Source of the DNA: Lewinellaceae bacterium
Lineage (GTDB): Bacteria > Bacteroidota > Bacteroidia > Chitinophagales > Saprospiraceae
Direction of reading: 5' to 3'
NCBI GenBank assembly: GCA_020636225.1
Contig: JACJYI010000002.1
Span: 806,001-870,000 of the forward strand
DNA: 64,000 bases
A program made the translations under genes and the position numbers. Of the stretch, positions 34,101 to 42,767 are shown one piece after another; within the stretch, counting starts at the first letter, position 1, and every line of letters starts with the position of its first letter. The notes beneath the pieces are model-generated. The model made no database searches and was not told the origin of the DNA. It worked only from the letters and a program-made list of their open reading frames with translations.

Positions 34101-36998
34101 CCCCTGCTTCAATCCATTGATCACCAAAGGTCCACTATGACCGCTTGTCGAGCCACTGACCGGGCCTGACCAACTGTAATCAAATGATCCTGGCCCGGAT
34201 GGTTGAATGGTCACACTGCCATTCGTTCCTCCACAGGTGCTGACATTCATGGTGGATATGGTCAGCGATGGTGTCCCCTCCAGGGTCATCACCTCAACAT
34301 GATCGGAGGCATCACATCCATGGCTATCGGAAACTGAGACATGATACGTCTTCATGCCCGGAGAATTTCCAGCCAGAACTGGCGTATAGAACTGGTTGAA
34401 ACCATTGGACCAGGAAAAGGAGAACGGTGCCGAACCTCCGCCGGACACCACTGCCTGCAACAGGGCCGATTCGCCGGCACAAAGGATCAACGGATCAGGG
34501 TTGACAATGTCTACCTTGGGTACAGACCAAACCGCAACGGGGACAGTCAATTCATCCCGACAGCCCTGAGCCGTTTCTGCCAGGATGGTATATGCTGTGG
34601 ATTGCACAGGGGCGACAACGGGATCCGGCAGGACATTCGCCGGTGTCGCCGGTGATTGACTATGATAGCTGAATACAGCAGAACTGAGGCCTAGATCGAC
34701 AATGGGCAGGTCAGTCAGATCAAGGCTGTCACCCTGGCACATCCCGGTGAAAGGCCCAATCACGAGTTCGGGTTGGGAGGCAACTTGTATTTGCACAGGC
34801 TTCCGGTTGCTGGCGCAAGGAAAAAGCGCGCTGCTATCCACGAGATAGTAAGTCACCGACTGGTTCAATGAGGGTGTCTGGAATGTCGCTCCGACATGGA
34901 TCGGATTGCCCCCAGCCGGCAGATCATACCAATAGATCTGCCCCAAGGGCATGGATTCGACTTCAAGCAATATGGATTGTCCGGCACAGATGAGCCGGTT
35001 GCCGATCACGGGCAAAGGTGCCTGCGAATCATCCTCCATCCCATTGCAATTTTCATCCACTTGATTACAGATCACCTCCGCAGCGCCCGGATGGATCATC
35101 GGATCCTGGTCATTGCAATCCTGTGCATTGGCGCTATAACCGGAGGGCACGACGGACGAGCAGGTGAAAAAAGGAGCATCAGGGTCCCCATAACCGTCTG
35201 CATCAAGATCAGCATACACCAGCATATCCGGTTCGCCCAACAGCTCAACTCCATACAGGGCCACTTCATCAATGGCCATCTGACTGGTTCTCAGGGGGCC
35301 GCTGACGCCCCGGAACCGCAACTGGATCGTATCCCCGCTGAATGGACTGAGATCGACATAGGCTTTATGCCAATTGCTCCCCTGATTGCCAGACTCCATC
35401 CAAAGCGATGTCCATTGAATTCCCCCATCTTGGGAGGCTTCGACCAGCAGATCCCCCATGCCCAACCCCCACATATGATAGTAGAAGCTCAGATGGCAGA
35501 CCTCGCCGGGCGTATCCATGACCACCATGCATCCGGATTGCAGGACTGCCTCTGCGCCCTTCTGGCAAGCGGAATTGAGGGTCTCGAGATAGAGGTACCT
35601 GCCATTCCCACTGACATCTGAAAACGGGCCAGTTTGCAAGTCAACTGTAGCCGGGCCTTCCCGGACCAGCCAGTCGAAATCATCTCCTTCCGTGCGGTTC
35701 TCCCAGAAGGTATTCAGGGGATAATCGATCCCGCAAAAACAGTTCGCTCCGCAGGCAGGCAGGTCGTCGACATCCAGCAGATCACTGACCGGCTGGTTGA
35801 TCTCGCAATCGGTGGTGAAGGCCACCGGACAACTGTTGGCCGAATAGGCTCCACCCCCGCAGGACGTCCTGGCATAGAGCTCATATGGCGTGGACGGCGA
35901 CAGATTCTCCAGTACATGACTTTCGCCTGCACCACAGGGAAGGATAACCACTTGCCCCTGTCCTGCCCCTCCATCGGTACCTGGTTGAAACCCTGGAGGA
36001 CCATACTCCAGGATCAAATCCGAGCATGTGCCGGCAAACGTCCAGTTGAGCTGGGCGGAGGTCGGCGTAAGGGCTCCGATGGTCAGGTCATATGCCGGTG
36101 CACAATTCAGGTTGGCAAAGACGAGTTTCAAATAGCGAAGTGAGCCGGTATCCGCCTTGGCATCATCACAGATTCGAAGCTGCCAGATCCCTTCGGGGTC
36201 GGAACCGTCATCGAATCCTGCCAGATGCTCATCCGGGAGGAATGTACCAATGAAGGCAGACGTATGTTCGACCGGATCAATGGCACCGCATTCCGTCGAT
36301 GAGAACCGGCAAACCTGCTGACATCCGGGGTCGGCAGGATTTCCGAGGTGATTCCGGGATTGGCCATGCTGATCAAACAGGTTGACCGCCTGGCCAGAAG
36401 GAGATACCAGGGTCAGATGAAGGTCGGCCAGGAATGTGTGGCTGATCACCACATCGACGGCGGCCAGGGAAATGTTCTGCCCCAGACTGTCCCCTCCCGG
36501 ATCATCAACCTGGATGTACACAACATTCTCAATGGGACAATTATCATCATCGATAGTGAAATATCCTCCGCAAGAAGTGGGATTCAAACTGGCCGTGGTG
36601 AACGAAAAGGGAATAAACGTCCATCCGCTCTTTTCCGCGCCTCCATTACAGATCGCCCGGATCCGCAGGCGATATCGGGTGGCGGGATTCAGATTGGTCA
36701 GGAGAAACGGATTGCTGTTTGCCAGGTGTGTTGGTGTACCAAAAAATGGCTGGTTCCCAGTGCGGACTTCCAATTCCCAAAGGCTGGCTCCATTGGGATC
36801 CGCCCAGGTCAACATCACCTGGTTGGTCTCCACACTGACGAGCCCGACGTTTCCCGGCGTGTAGCAGATCGATCGCGACTCCGCCTCTACCACCTGAGCG
36901 TACAGGCAGGTAGCAGGAACACCTGTTGTCAGACAGGCAAGGAGTGCAAACAGCCGTTTGATCACCCGACGATAGGATGTCGAATCACGCTTGAGCAT
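31200..36998 (-). CDS. Giant SprB-repeat surface adhesin with T9SS sorting domain
   Basis: 1932 residues. The N-terminus (MLKRDSTSYRRVIKRLFALL, cut after LYAQ) is a signal peptide. Domains in order: fibronectin III (about 42-135), proprotein-convertase P domain (136-293), fibronectin III (303-400), MAM/jelly-roll domain (about 419-588), a MopE-like Ca-binding stretch with DLDADGYGD and QDCNDQDPMIHPGA (590-656), Ig-like region (660-910), about twelve SprB-type repeats of 75-80 residues (about 915-1840; each with GG..PY.Y.WS.G...., L..G.Y.V.V.D..GC), and a type A T9SS C-terminal domain (from about 1855, FVIIPNPATGFFQVV). It should be secreted by T9SS, anchored at the surface and used for gliding or adhesion. 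The short gap to leuS suggests its own transcript. Confidence 0.93.
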   Translation of the reverse strand: MLKRDSTSYRRVIKRLFALLACLTTGVPATCLYAQVVEAESRSICYTPGNVGLVSVETNQVMLTWADPNGASLWELEVRTGNQPFFGTPTHLANSNPFLLTNLNPATRYRLRIRAICNGGAEKSGWTFIPFSFTTASLNPTSCGGYFTIDDDNCPIENVVYIQVDDPGGDSLGQNISLAAVDVVISHTFLADLHLTLVSPSGQAVNLFDQHGQSRNHLGNPADPGCQQVCRFSSTECGAIDPVEHTSAFIGTFLPDEHLAGFDDGSDPEGIWQLRICDDAKADTGSLRYLKLVFANLNCAPAYDLTIGALTPTSAQLNWTFAGTCSDLILEYGPPGFQPGTDGGAGQGQVVILPCGAGESHVLENLSPSTPYELYARTSCGGGAYSANSCPVAFTTDCEINQPVSDLLDVDDLPACGANCFCGIDYPLNTFWENRTEGDDFDWLVREGPATVDLQTGPFSDVSGNGRYLYLETLNSACQKGAEAVLQSGCMVVMDTPGEVCHLSFYYHMWGLGMGDLLVEASQDGGIQWTSLWMESGNQGSNWHKAYVDLSPFSGDTIQLRFRGVSGPLRTSQMAIDEVALYGVELLGEPDMLVYADLDADGYGDPDAPFFTCSSVVPSGYSANAQDCNDQDPMIHPGAAEVICNQVDENCNGMEDDSQAPLPVIGNRLICAGQSILLEVESMPLGQIYWYDLPAGGNPIHVGATFQTPSLNQSVTYYLVDSSALFPCASNRKPVQIQVASQPELVIGPFTGMCQGDSLDLTDLPIVDLGLSSAVFSYHSQSPATPANVLPDPVVAPVQSTAYTILAETAQGCRDELTVPVAVWSVPKVDIVNPDPLILCAGESALLQAVVSGGGSAPFSFSWSNGFNQFYTPVLAGNSPGMKTYHVSVSDSHGCDASDHVEVMTLEGTPSLTISTMNVSTCGGTNGSVTIQPSGPGSFDYSWSGPVSGSTSGHSGPLVINGLKQGNYTLVVTNSLTGCSSGPVSFIVNGPGPTIDQLTISPESCVGFDDGAIDMELSGPVNSIAWSHGPTTEDVADLTPGDYQVTISGGGCSITLQQLTIQPAVPIVIGGLVQDIACHGMASGMIDLAVTGGAGGYTYLWSSGSDQEDPGSLPVGSYQVTVTDQAGCTQKSDPFQIAQPQPLLSNYQIQDVSCHGEADGSIQLLITGGQGPYQVVWSDQVQSKDRTMLMPGTYGCTITDQAGCTFVLGGLVIQQPPALMLSWGVVKPETCAGAKDGLLSTLVTGGQAPYAYQWSFGIGMGVSSSLGTGTYAVTVSDMNGCTAALPDLFLDLLDPLQVEVAHLLDPTCDFLADGQLSLEVSGGSGNYDYDWSTGDVGSVLMNVPSGNYSVTVTDLLGCTQSLSGLVLQETSPLHINLVGIQYSACGLNSLGSIDIAISGQGPFSYLWQNGLTIEDPQNVPPGFYSVSVSDANNCQAVLTGIAVSNTGQNFKADLVEREDVVCYGKGNGSLTVQVEGGESPFQFNWSSGQEKDLSVPLDQVQGLGAGNYTVTITDNRGCVLVYGPMTIMEPGPLDLAIPFSEIHNETCFGAKDGSISLLINGGTSPYKTFWFRDSVAYSSVQSPKNLSPGRYTVLVVDDNGCSRSLAQEVEIFGPPSLLTVQSVSVTPDDCSEALTGEIELKISGGVPEYGYLWSDNSTLKNRVNLAPGTYCVTVEDEFHCRQDTCIQVPGGSTLVMVTTVIDECDPFSSIYTNTGGGTPPYAFKWSNGSTQEELVNVATGAYSLTITDAQGCSLIESNIPVGYPAVEIEQLYSVPASPGMANGMAVVVPGGGTPPFAIQWDVNASGQQTDTAFMLLPNTYCVQVTDIHNCVDTGCVEVYLTTASEEVDGADLSFVIIPNPATGFFQVVSKQLENQGRPIRWSLRTMAGEVVLEKTSDRFPVTISVEGLSPGLYMLIGQDGMSRSFFRPVVIH

Positions 36999-37046
36999 AC
37001 AGGGAGGAAAACCTTAAAATTACGGTCTTCCTGTTGAATCTGAAAG

Positions 37047-39911
37047 TCACCCGGCCACGATGTTGATCATTCTTCCCGGCACAACGATCATTTTTCGAAC
37101 GGTCAAGCCTTCCAACCATTTGACAATCTCCGGCAAGGCCAAAGCCTGCGATTCCAGGGACTGTTGATCCATATCGGCAGGCACTGTCATCTCCGCTCTC
37201 TTCTTTCCATTGATACTGACGGGATAGAGGATCTCATCGGCCACCAGATAGGCCTCATTGACCTTTGGAAAGTCGGCCTGATGCACGGAAGACTCATGAC
37301 CCAGTCGATGCCATAGTTCCTCGGCCAGATGCGGGGCGAAGGGTGCCAGCAGACGAACCAGCGGCTCCAGCACGTCATGGTGATGGCAGTCCAGGCGTTT
37401 CAACTCATTGACGCAGATCATGAACTGACTCACGCAGGTGTTCATGGAGAACCGGTTGAGATCATCCGTGACCCGCTGAATAGTTTGATGAAGGATCCGG
37501 AGGCTATCCCGGTCAGCCTGCCCTTCCGTGACCACCAGCCATTGTCCCTGATCGGCAAACAGTGACCAGAACCGGCGAAGGAATTTGGAGACCCCGTCGA
37601 TTCCCTTGGTATCCCAGGGCTTGCTTTGTTCGATGGGCCCCAGGAACATTTCATACATCCGAAAGCAATCCGCCCCGTATTGGTCCACGACATCATCCGG
37701 GTTGATGACATTGTACTTGGACTTGCTCATCTTGCCCACCTCGGAATGGGTCACCAGATGCGAACCGGCCGCATCCTTTCTGGGAAAGAACTGGCCGTCC
37801 TCGTACCGGCCCTGACTGCATTCAAAGATGGCGGTCCTGTACTCCGGACGCCACTCAATGAACCGCTGGATGCTTTCCGAATCCAGGTAGGAACTGTCTG
37901 TCCCATATTCCCGGACAAAATCGATCAGGACCGGAATCTGGATATAGGCGTCCATCTCCTCCTGGCCGACCAGCCCCGCACAGCGGAACAGGTACTTGCC
38001 ATCGACCTTTTCCTTCAGCAGGAAAACAGACTCGATCACACCCTGGATCATGCCCTGGTTGATGAGCTTCCGGAACGGCTCCCTGGTCGGCAGGTACCCC
38101 AGGTCATAAAGGAACTTATGCCAGAAACGGGCATACATCAGGTGACCGACAGCATGTTCGGTGCCACCAATGTACAAGTCGACATCCTGCCAGTAGGCCA
38201 GGGCTTCACGGGAAGCAAACGCCTCCTGATTGGTGGGATCCATATATCGCAGGAAATACCAGCTGGAACCGGCATATCCTGGCATGGTGTCCGTCTCCCG
38301 CACCAGTCCGTCCGGTTGCTCGACCCAATCACGAACACGAGCCAGCGGAGAATGGCCATCCGAAGTTGGCTTGAAATTGTCCAACGGAGGGAGTGTGATC
38401 GGCAGCTCGTCTTCCGGCACCATGTGGGGAATTCCCTTTGCATCATACATGATCGGAAATGGCTCCCCCCAATATCGCTGCCGGGAAAACAGGGCATCCC
38501 GCAGTTTGAAGTTCACCTTTCGCTCACCAATCCGGCGGGTTTCAATCTCCTCCAACATGCGGGTGATCGCCTGTGGCACTTCAAGTCCATCGAGAAAGTC
38601 TGAATGGATCAATCGGCCCACCTTGTCTTCCCGCCTGGCTTCAGGCCATTCGGAACGATCGATGATCTCTATGACGGGGAGACCGGCCATGTCGGCAAAG
38701 GCCCGATCGCGATCGTCATCGGCAGGAACCGCCATGATCGCTCCGGAACCATAATCCTTGAGGACATAATCGGCTGTCCAGATCGGGATCTTCCCGCCGG
38801 TGATCGGATGAATGGCATACGATCCGGTGAAGACACCCGTCATTTGTTTCACATCGGCCATTCGCTCCCGCTCACTGCGGGCACCGGCGTAAGCCAGATA
38901 ATCATCCACTGCCTGGCGCTGTTCGGTTGTGGTCAGTTCGTCCATCAACTCGTGCTCCGGGGCGATCACCATGAAGGTGACACCGAACAGGGTATCCGGC
39001 CGTGTGGTAAAGATCTCCAGTTGCCGGTCTGACCCATCGATCGGGAAGTACAATCTGGCGCCTTCCGACCGCCCGATCCAGTTGCGTTGCATGGCTTTCA
39101 GCGCATCCGACCATTCCAGGTCATCCAGGTCGTCCAGAAGTCGGTTTGCATAGGCAGTGATCCGCAGAGACCATTGCAGCATTGGTCTTCTTTCCACGGG
39201 GAAGCCACCCCGCTCCGAGAGTCCGTCCTTGACCTCGTCATTGGCCAGCACCGTACCCAGGGCCTCACACCAATTCACATAGCTGACCCGACGGTATGCC
39301 AGGCGGTAGTTCATCAGCATCTCTTCCTGCTGTTCCGGGGTGTATCCGTGCCAGTCTTCAGCAGAAAACAGCAGCTCTTCCGCCGAGGCTGCCTGCAGGC
39401 CTGCACTGCCAAAACTGGAAAAATGCGCCTTCAGCTCACTGATCGGTCGGGCCTTTTCCGTTGATCGGTCATACCAGTGATCGAACAATTTCAGGAAGAT
39501 CCACTGCGTCCAGCGATAATAGGACGGGTCCGATGTGTTCACTTCCCGGGACCAATCATAATTGAATCCCAGGTTCTTCAACTGAGCCCTGTAGCGAGTG
39601 GTATTCTCCCGTGTGGAATCAGAGGGGTGAACACCCGTCTGAATGGCATATTGTTCAGCTGGCAGGCCGAACGCATCGAAGCCCATTGGATGAAGGACTT
39701 CATATCCTTCCATCCGCTTGTACCGTGAATAGATATCGGAGGCAATGTAGCCCAACGGATGCCCAACATGCAATCCCGCTCCGGAAGGATAAGGGAACAT
39801 ATCCAGGACATAATATTTCGGGCGACCTGAATGGTTGGTCACACGGTAGATTCCCTGTTCATTCCACCAGGATTGCCACCTGGATTCCAGTTCCTTTGTC
39901 CGATACTCCAT
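37047..39911 (-). CDS. leuS: Leucyl-tRNA synthetase
   Basis: 954 residues from ATG 39911 (MEYRTKELESRWQSWW); the longer open frame upstream is not conserved. HIGH motif is HVGHPLGY, KMSKS motif is GKMSKSKYNV. The editing domain carries TTRPDTLFGVTFMVIAPEHE. The protein is longer than E. coli LeuRS (860) because of insertions typical of Bacteroidota, for example around residues 150-260 and one rich in acidic residues before KMSKS. It charges tRNA-Leu in the cytoplasm. Confidence 0.96.
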   Translation of the reverse strand: MEYRTKELESRWQSWWNEQGIYRVTNHSGRPKYYVLDMFPYPSGAGLHVGHPLGYIASDIYSRYKRMEGYEVLHPMGFDAFGLPAEQYAIQTGVHPSDSTRENTTRYRAQLKNLGFNYDWSREVNTSDPSYYRWTQWIFLKLFDHWYDRSTEKARPISELKAHFSSFGSAGLQAASAEELLFSAEDWHGYTPEQQEEMLMNYRLAYRRVSYVNWCEALGTVLANDEVKDGLSERGGFPVERRPMLQWSLRITAYANRLLDDLDDLEWSDALKAMQRNWIGRSEGARLYFPIDGSDRQLEIFTTRPDTLFGVTFMVIAPEHELMDELTTTEQRQAVDDYLAYAGARSERERMADVKQMTGVFTGSYAIHPITGGKIPIWTADYVLKDYGSGAIMAVPADDDRDRAFADMAGLPVIEIIDRSEWPEARREDKVGRLIHSDFLDGLEVPQAITRMLEEIETRRIGERKVNFKLRDALFSRQRYWGEPFPIMYDAKGIPHMVPEDELPITLPPLDNFKPTSDGHSPLARVRDWVEQPDGLVRETDTMPGYAGSSWYFLRYMDPTNQEAFASREALAYWQDVDLYIGGTEHAVGHLMYARFWHKFLYDLGYLPTREPFRKLINQGMIQGVIESVFLLKEKVDGKYLFRCAGLVGQEEMDAYIQIPVLIDFVREYGTDSSYLDSESIQRFIEWRPEYRTAIFECSQGRYEDGQFFPRKDAAGSHLVTHSEVGKMSKSKYNVINPDDVVDQYGADCFRMYEMFLGPIEQSKPWDTKGIDGVSKFLRRFWSLFADQGQWLVVTEGQADRDSLRILHQTIQRVTDDLNRFSMNTCVSQFMICVNELKRLDCHHHDVLEPLVRLLAPFAPHLAEELWHRLGHESSVHQADFPKVNEAYLVADEILYPVSINGKKRAEMTVPADMDQQSLESQALALPEIVKWLEGLTVRKMIVVPGRMINIVAG

Positions 39912-39941
39912 AAACGAGGATACTTCTGAAAAATTCGTGCA

Positions 39942-39949
39942 CAAAGATA
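39942..39949 (-). promoter_or_regulatory. Candidate -7 box for leuS
   Basis: On the minus strand this reads TATCTTTG, a perfect TAnnTTTG match 30 bp before the leuS ATG. No -33 TTTG at the expected distance. Confidence 0.4.
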
Positions 39950-39993
39950 CGGAATGCAATGCCGGCCTCACAGCACAGGGACCATCCTGGATG

Positions 39994-40599
39994 TCAGAGG
40001 GACGCCCGGATACATCGTCCGACCCCTGACATGGCATCGAGCAACAGGTTGCCACGGTAATGGATCAGCACCCCCGGCCCGGGAGCCGCCTCCAGAATCA
40101 ATGTTCCCACAGGTTGCTCCGGAGTAAACTCCATCGTATAGATCTGCCATTGATCATGAGTGACCAGAGGCGACCGAACCAGGCGGAACGGTTTACCACC
40201 ACCAGGTGCGACCCCCTTGATCTCGAGAGACAGGGGCAGCTTGAACCCTGCATAATCCCGGGCACAAGCCAGCGCGATGGTGAAGTAGTAGCATCGTCCT
40301 GCTTCCAGGGGGATCTGCAATTTCTGATAGACCCCTTCCCTGGTGCCATCCTCCCGATTGATCAACCCCAGATAGGTATATCCCTGGCGGGGTGGAAGAA
40401 CGACACCCCATTGACCGGGCTGAATATCCGGCGTCGAGCCAGCTCCCCAGGACAACCAGTCGGGCATCAGAAAGGATGTGCTGAAACTGGCCTCAAAACC
40501 GCTGTTGCGAATCATCCCGGGTTGTTGCGCTGATATTGCGCCAAACCAGGGGAGATGCAGGAGAACGATCCATCCAACTCGAGTCCATCGACGATCCAT
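39994..40599 (-). CDS. Exported protein with probable jelly-roll carbohydrate-binding-like fold
   Basis: 201 residues from ATG 40599 (MDRRWTRVGWIVLLHLPWFG). A signal peptide ends at about AISAQQ. The mature part begins MIRNSGFEAS, a typical opening of CBM/discoidin-like beta-sandwich domains in Bacteroidota surface proteins. It continues with GYTYLGLINREDGTREGVYQ and PLEAGRCYYFTIALACA. There is no catalytic motif and no T9SS tail. It lies divergent from ftsX with 71 bp between starts. Function unknown. Confidence 0.75.
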   Translation of the reverse strand: MDRRWTRVGWIVLLHLPWFGAISAQQPGMIRNSGFEASFSTSFLMPDWLSWGAGSTPDIQPGQWGVVLPPRQGYTYLGLINREDGTREGVYQKLQIPLEAGRCYYFTIALACARDYAGFKLPLSLEIKGVAPGGGKPFRLVRSPLVTHDQWQIYTMEFTPEQPVGTLILEAAPGPGVLIHYRGNLLLDAMSGVGRCIRASL

Positions 40600-40670
40600 G
40601 CAATGAAGGTACGACTCACCTGCTATTCTGAAGGCCAGGGATACAATTCGAAGATGTGTACATTTGACCA

Positions 40671-41537
40671 ATGAATGCCAGGAGAGGATCCGTATCCAGA
40701 AAGATCTATATGGTGATCACCCTGATGATCACCCTCCTGTTTTCCGGGGCTGCTGCCTATTGCCTGTTGTGGGCCCAACGAACAGGCGACTCGGCAAAAG
40801 AATCTATCCTCTATCTGGTTGAATGCCAGCCCGGGATGGAGCAAAGCAGGATCCTTGACCTGAAATCACAACTGGAACGATCCGGCTGGATCAAACAGGT
40901 CACCTATGTATCCCCTGACCGGGCTGCCCTCCTGCTCGCCGATGATGAATTGGACCTCGGCCCCGGCATATCGATCGACTCCATGCCAGAGTTGCCCGCC
41001 TTGCTCTCCGTCTATTTCCGGAAGGAGACATTTGATCGGGAAGATGTACTCGACAGTCTCACTGCGAGTATCCGGAACCATGAGATCGTGACCGGACTGT
41101 ATGCCCAGCCTGATCTTGCAGAAATGATCCAGACCAATCTCAGGAATATTGGCCAGGTGCTCCTGATCATGGCCATTGGCATCTTCATCCTGTGTGGCTT
41201 TCTGCTCTCCTCCCTCATCAAACTGTCGTTGTACGCCGACAGACGGGAGATCAAAACCATGCAATTGGTCGGTGCCAGTCCACTGACCGTGCAGCGCCCC
41301 TACCTTCGTCAGCATCTGGGCCTGGCATTTCTGGCCAGCCTGCTGGTGACCCTGGTCCTCCTGGGATTGCATACCTGGATCACCGGAATACCTCCCTGGG
41401 ATATCTCTTCTGAAATGGTGACCAGTTTTCTCATTCTCTGGGCTGGGATCACAGGCCTTTCCATTCTTCTCACCCTGGTGGTTACCTACCGCGTGGTGAA
41501 TAAGTATATCTTCGCAGATATCGAAACGCTGTTTTAG
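40671..41537 (+). CDS. ftsX: Cell division protein FtsX
   Basis: 288 residues with the FtsX topology: one N-terminal helix (about 12-33), an extracytoplasmic domain (VTYVSPDRAALLLADDELD), then three helices with the cytoplasmic motif LYADRREIKTMQLVGASPLT. With the ATPase FtsE (not in this window) it controls peptidoglycan hydrolases at the septum. It is followed after 1 bp by the DUF3098 gene, the standard Bacteroidota order. Confidence 0.93.
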   Translation: MNARRGSVSRKIYMVITLMITLLFSGAAAYCLLWAQRTGDSAKESILYLVECQPGMEQSRILDLKSQLERSGWIKQVTYVSPDRAALLLADDELDLGPGISIDSMPELPALLSVYFRKETFDREDVLDSLTASIRNHEIVTGLYAQPDLAEMIQTNLRNIGQVLLIMAIGIFILCGFLLSSLIKLSLYADRREIKTMQLVGASPLTVQRPYLRQHLGLAFLASLLVTLVLLGLHTWITGIPPWDISSEMVTSFLILWAGITGLSILLTLVVTYRVVNKYIFADIETLF

Positions 41538-41538
41538 C

Positions 41539-41859
41539 ATGAGCGCCAATACACCCCCAAAAAAGAAGGTTGTCGTGACCGGCAGCAAAAAGCCGGCTGT
41601 TCCTTCCTCACGCGCCCAACGGACAGAAACCGGGACCAGTGGAGAATCCCTGCTCTATGGGCGCACACATTATCTTCTGATGGGTACAGGGGTACTTGTC
41701 ATCATCCTCGGGTTGATCCTGATGTCGGGAGGCAGTATGCCTGACCCGGATACCTGGGATGAATCGGTGATCTATTCCGGCAGAAGGACCATCCTGGCGC
41801 CCATGGTCATCCTGGCCGGGCTGGGGATCGAGATCTATGCGATCTTCAAGAAATCATGA
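41539..41859 (+). CDS. DUF3098 small membrane protein
   Basis: 106 residues. A basic, disordered N-terminus (about 1-38) precedes two hydrophobic segments (YLLMGTGVLVIILGLILMSGG reduced to about 45-64, and LAPMVILAGLGIEIYAIF) joined by a MPDPDTWDESVIYSGRR loop that is the DUF3098 hallmark. Function unknown; the family follows ftsX in most Bacteroidota, so a division role is suspected. Its TGA overlaps the truB start. Confidence 0.88.
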   Translation: MSANTPPKKKVVVTGSKKPAVPSSRAQRTETGTSGESLLYGRTHYLLMGTGVLVIILGLILMSGGSMPDPDTWDESVIYSGRRTILAPMVILAGLGIEIYAIFKKS

Positions 41860-42677
41860 CCGGATCGGACCAGGGAGTTGTTTCATCCATCCACATCCCC
41901 GAAGATCGGATCCTGAACAGACCCAACCGGACTGTTGTCCATCCGGACATGGCTCGGGAAGGCCTCCTGCTTCTTCTGGACAAACCCTCGGGGTGGACAT
42001 CCTTCGACGTGGTCAACAAGGTGCGATGGGTCCTGCGAAAACGATTCGGATTGAGAAAGTTCAAGGTGGGCCATGCCGGCACACTGGACCCGATGGCCAC
42101 CGGGCTCTTGCTGATCTGTACGGGGCCATTCACAAAAAAATTGCAGGACCTGCAGGGTATGGATAAAGTCTACTCCGGCACGGTTACCCTGGGAGGGATC
42201 ACAGCCAGCTATGATGCTGACTCCCCTGTCGAACAGGTTCAACCCCTGGATGGCATCGATATGACCGCGATCCACAAGGCCATGGAGCCGCTGATCGGCG
42301 ACATCCTGCAGGTCCCGCCGGTCTATTCCGCCCTGAAGGTGGATGGTCAACGCGCCTATGCCATGGCCCGGAAAGGGCAGAGCGTCGAACTCGCCGCACG
42401 ACCTGTGCGTATTGACTCCTTTCATGTCTCCTCCCTGGAGGGAGACCAACTGCCCTTTGTCGTACATTGTGGCAAAGGAACCTATATTCGCAGCCTTGCG
42501 CATGATCTGGGGCAGGCCCTGGGGTGCGGAGGCTACCTGTCCGAACTCCGCAGGGAAGGCATCGGGACATTTTCGGTGCAGGATGCGTTGACCGTTTCGG
42601 AGTTTGAAGCCTGGGCAAATCCCAATCCGGAAGAGAAACCAACCGCCGGCTTGGAGAATGACCACGCAACGGACTGA
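41856..42677 (+). CDS. truB: tRNA pseudouridine-55 synthase TruB
   Basis: 273 residues. The catalytic Asp is residue 78 in GHAGTLDPMATG, and later motifs PPVYSALKVDGQRAYAMAR and KGTYIRSLAHDLG are typical. It makes pseudouridine 55 in the T loop of tRNAs. The ATG at 41856 is coupled to the DUF3098 stop; an internal ATG at 41949 (MAREGLLLLLDKP) would give the shorter N-terminus usual in the family and may be the real start. In many relatives uppP lies between DUF3098 and truB; it is missing here. Confidence 0.93.
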   Translation: MTGSDQGVVSSIHIPEDRILNRPNRTVVHPDMAREGLLLLLDKPSGWTSFDVVNKVRWVLRKRFGLRKFKVGHAGTLDPMATGLLLICTGPFTKKLQDLQGMDKVYSGTVTLGGITASYDADSPVEQVQPLDGIDMTAIHKAMEPLIGDILQVPPVYSALKVDGQRAYAMARKGQSVELAARPVRIDSFHVSSLEGDQLPFVVHCGKGTYIRSLAHDLGQALGCGGYLSELRREGIGTFSVQDALTVSEFEAWANPNPEEKPTAGLENDHATD

Positions 42678-42767
42678 AGCCCGTGTAGACCATGATGAGA
42701 TCATGATCCAGCAGGAACCAGTTCGCGTTCAAGATGTATTTTTATTGAGACAAGGAAGGCCAATCGA

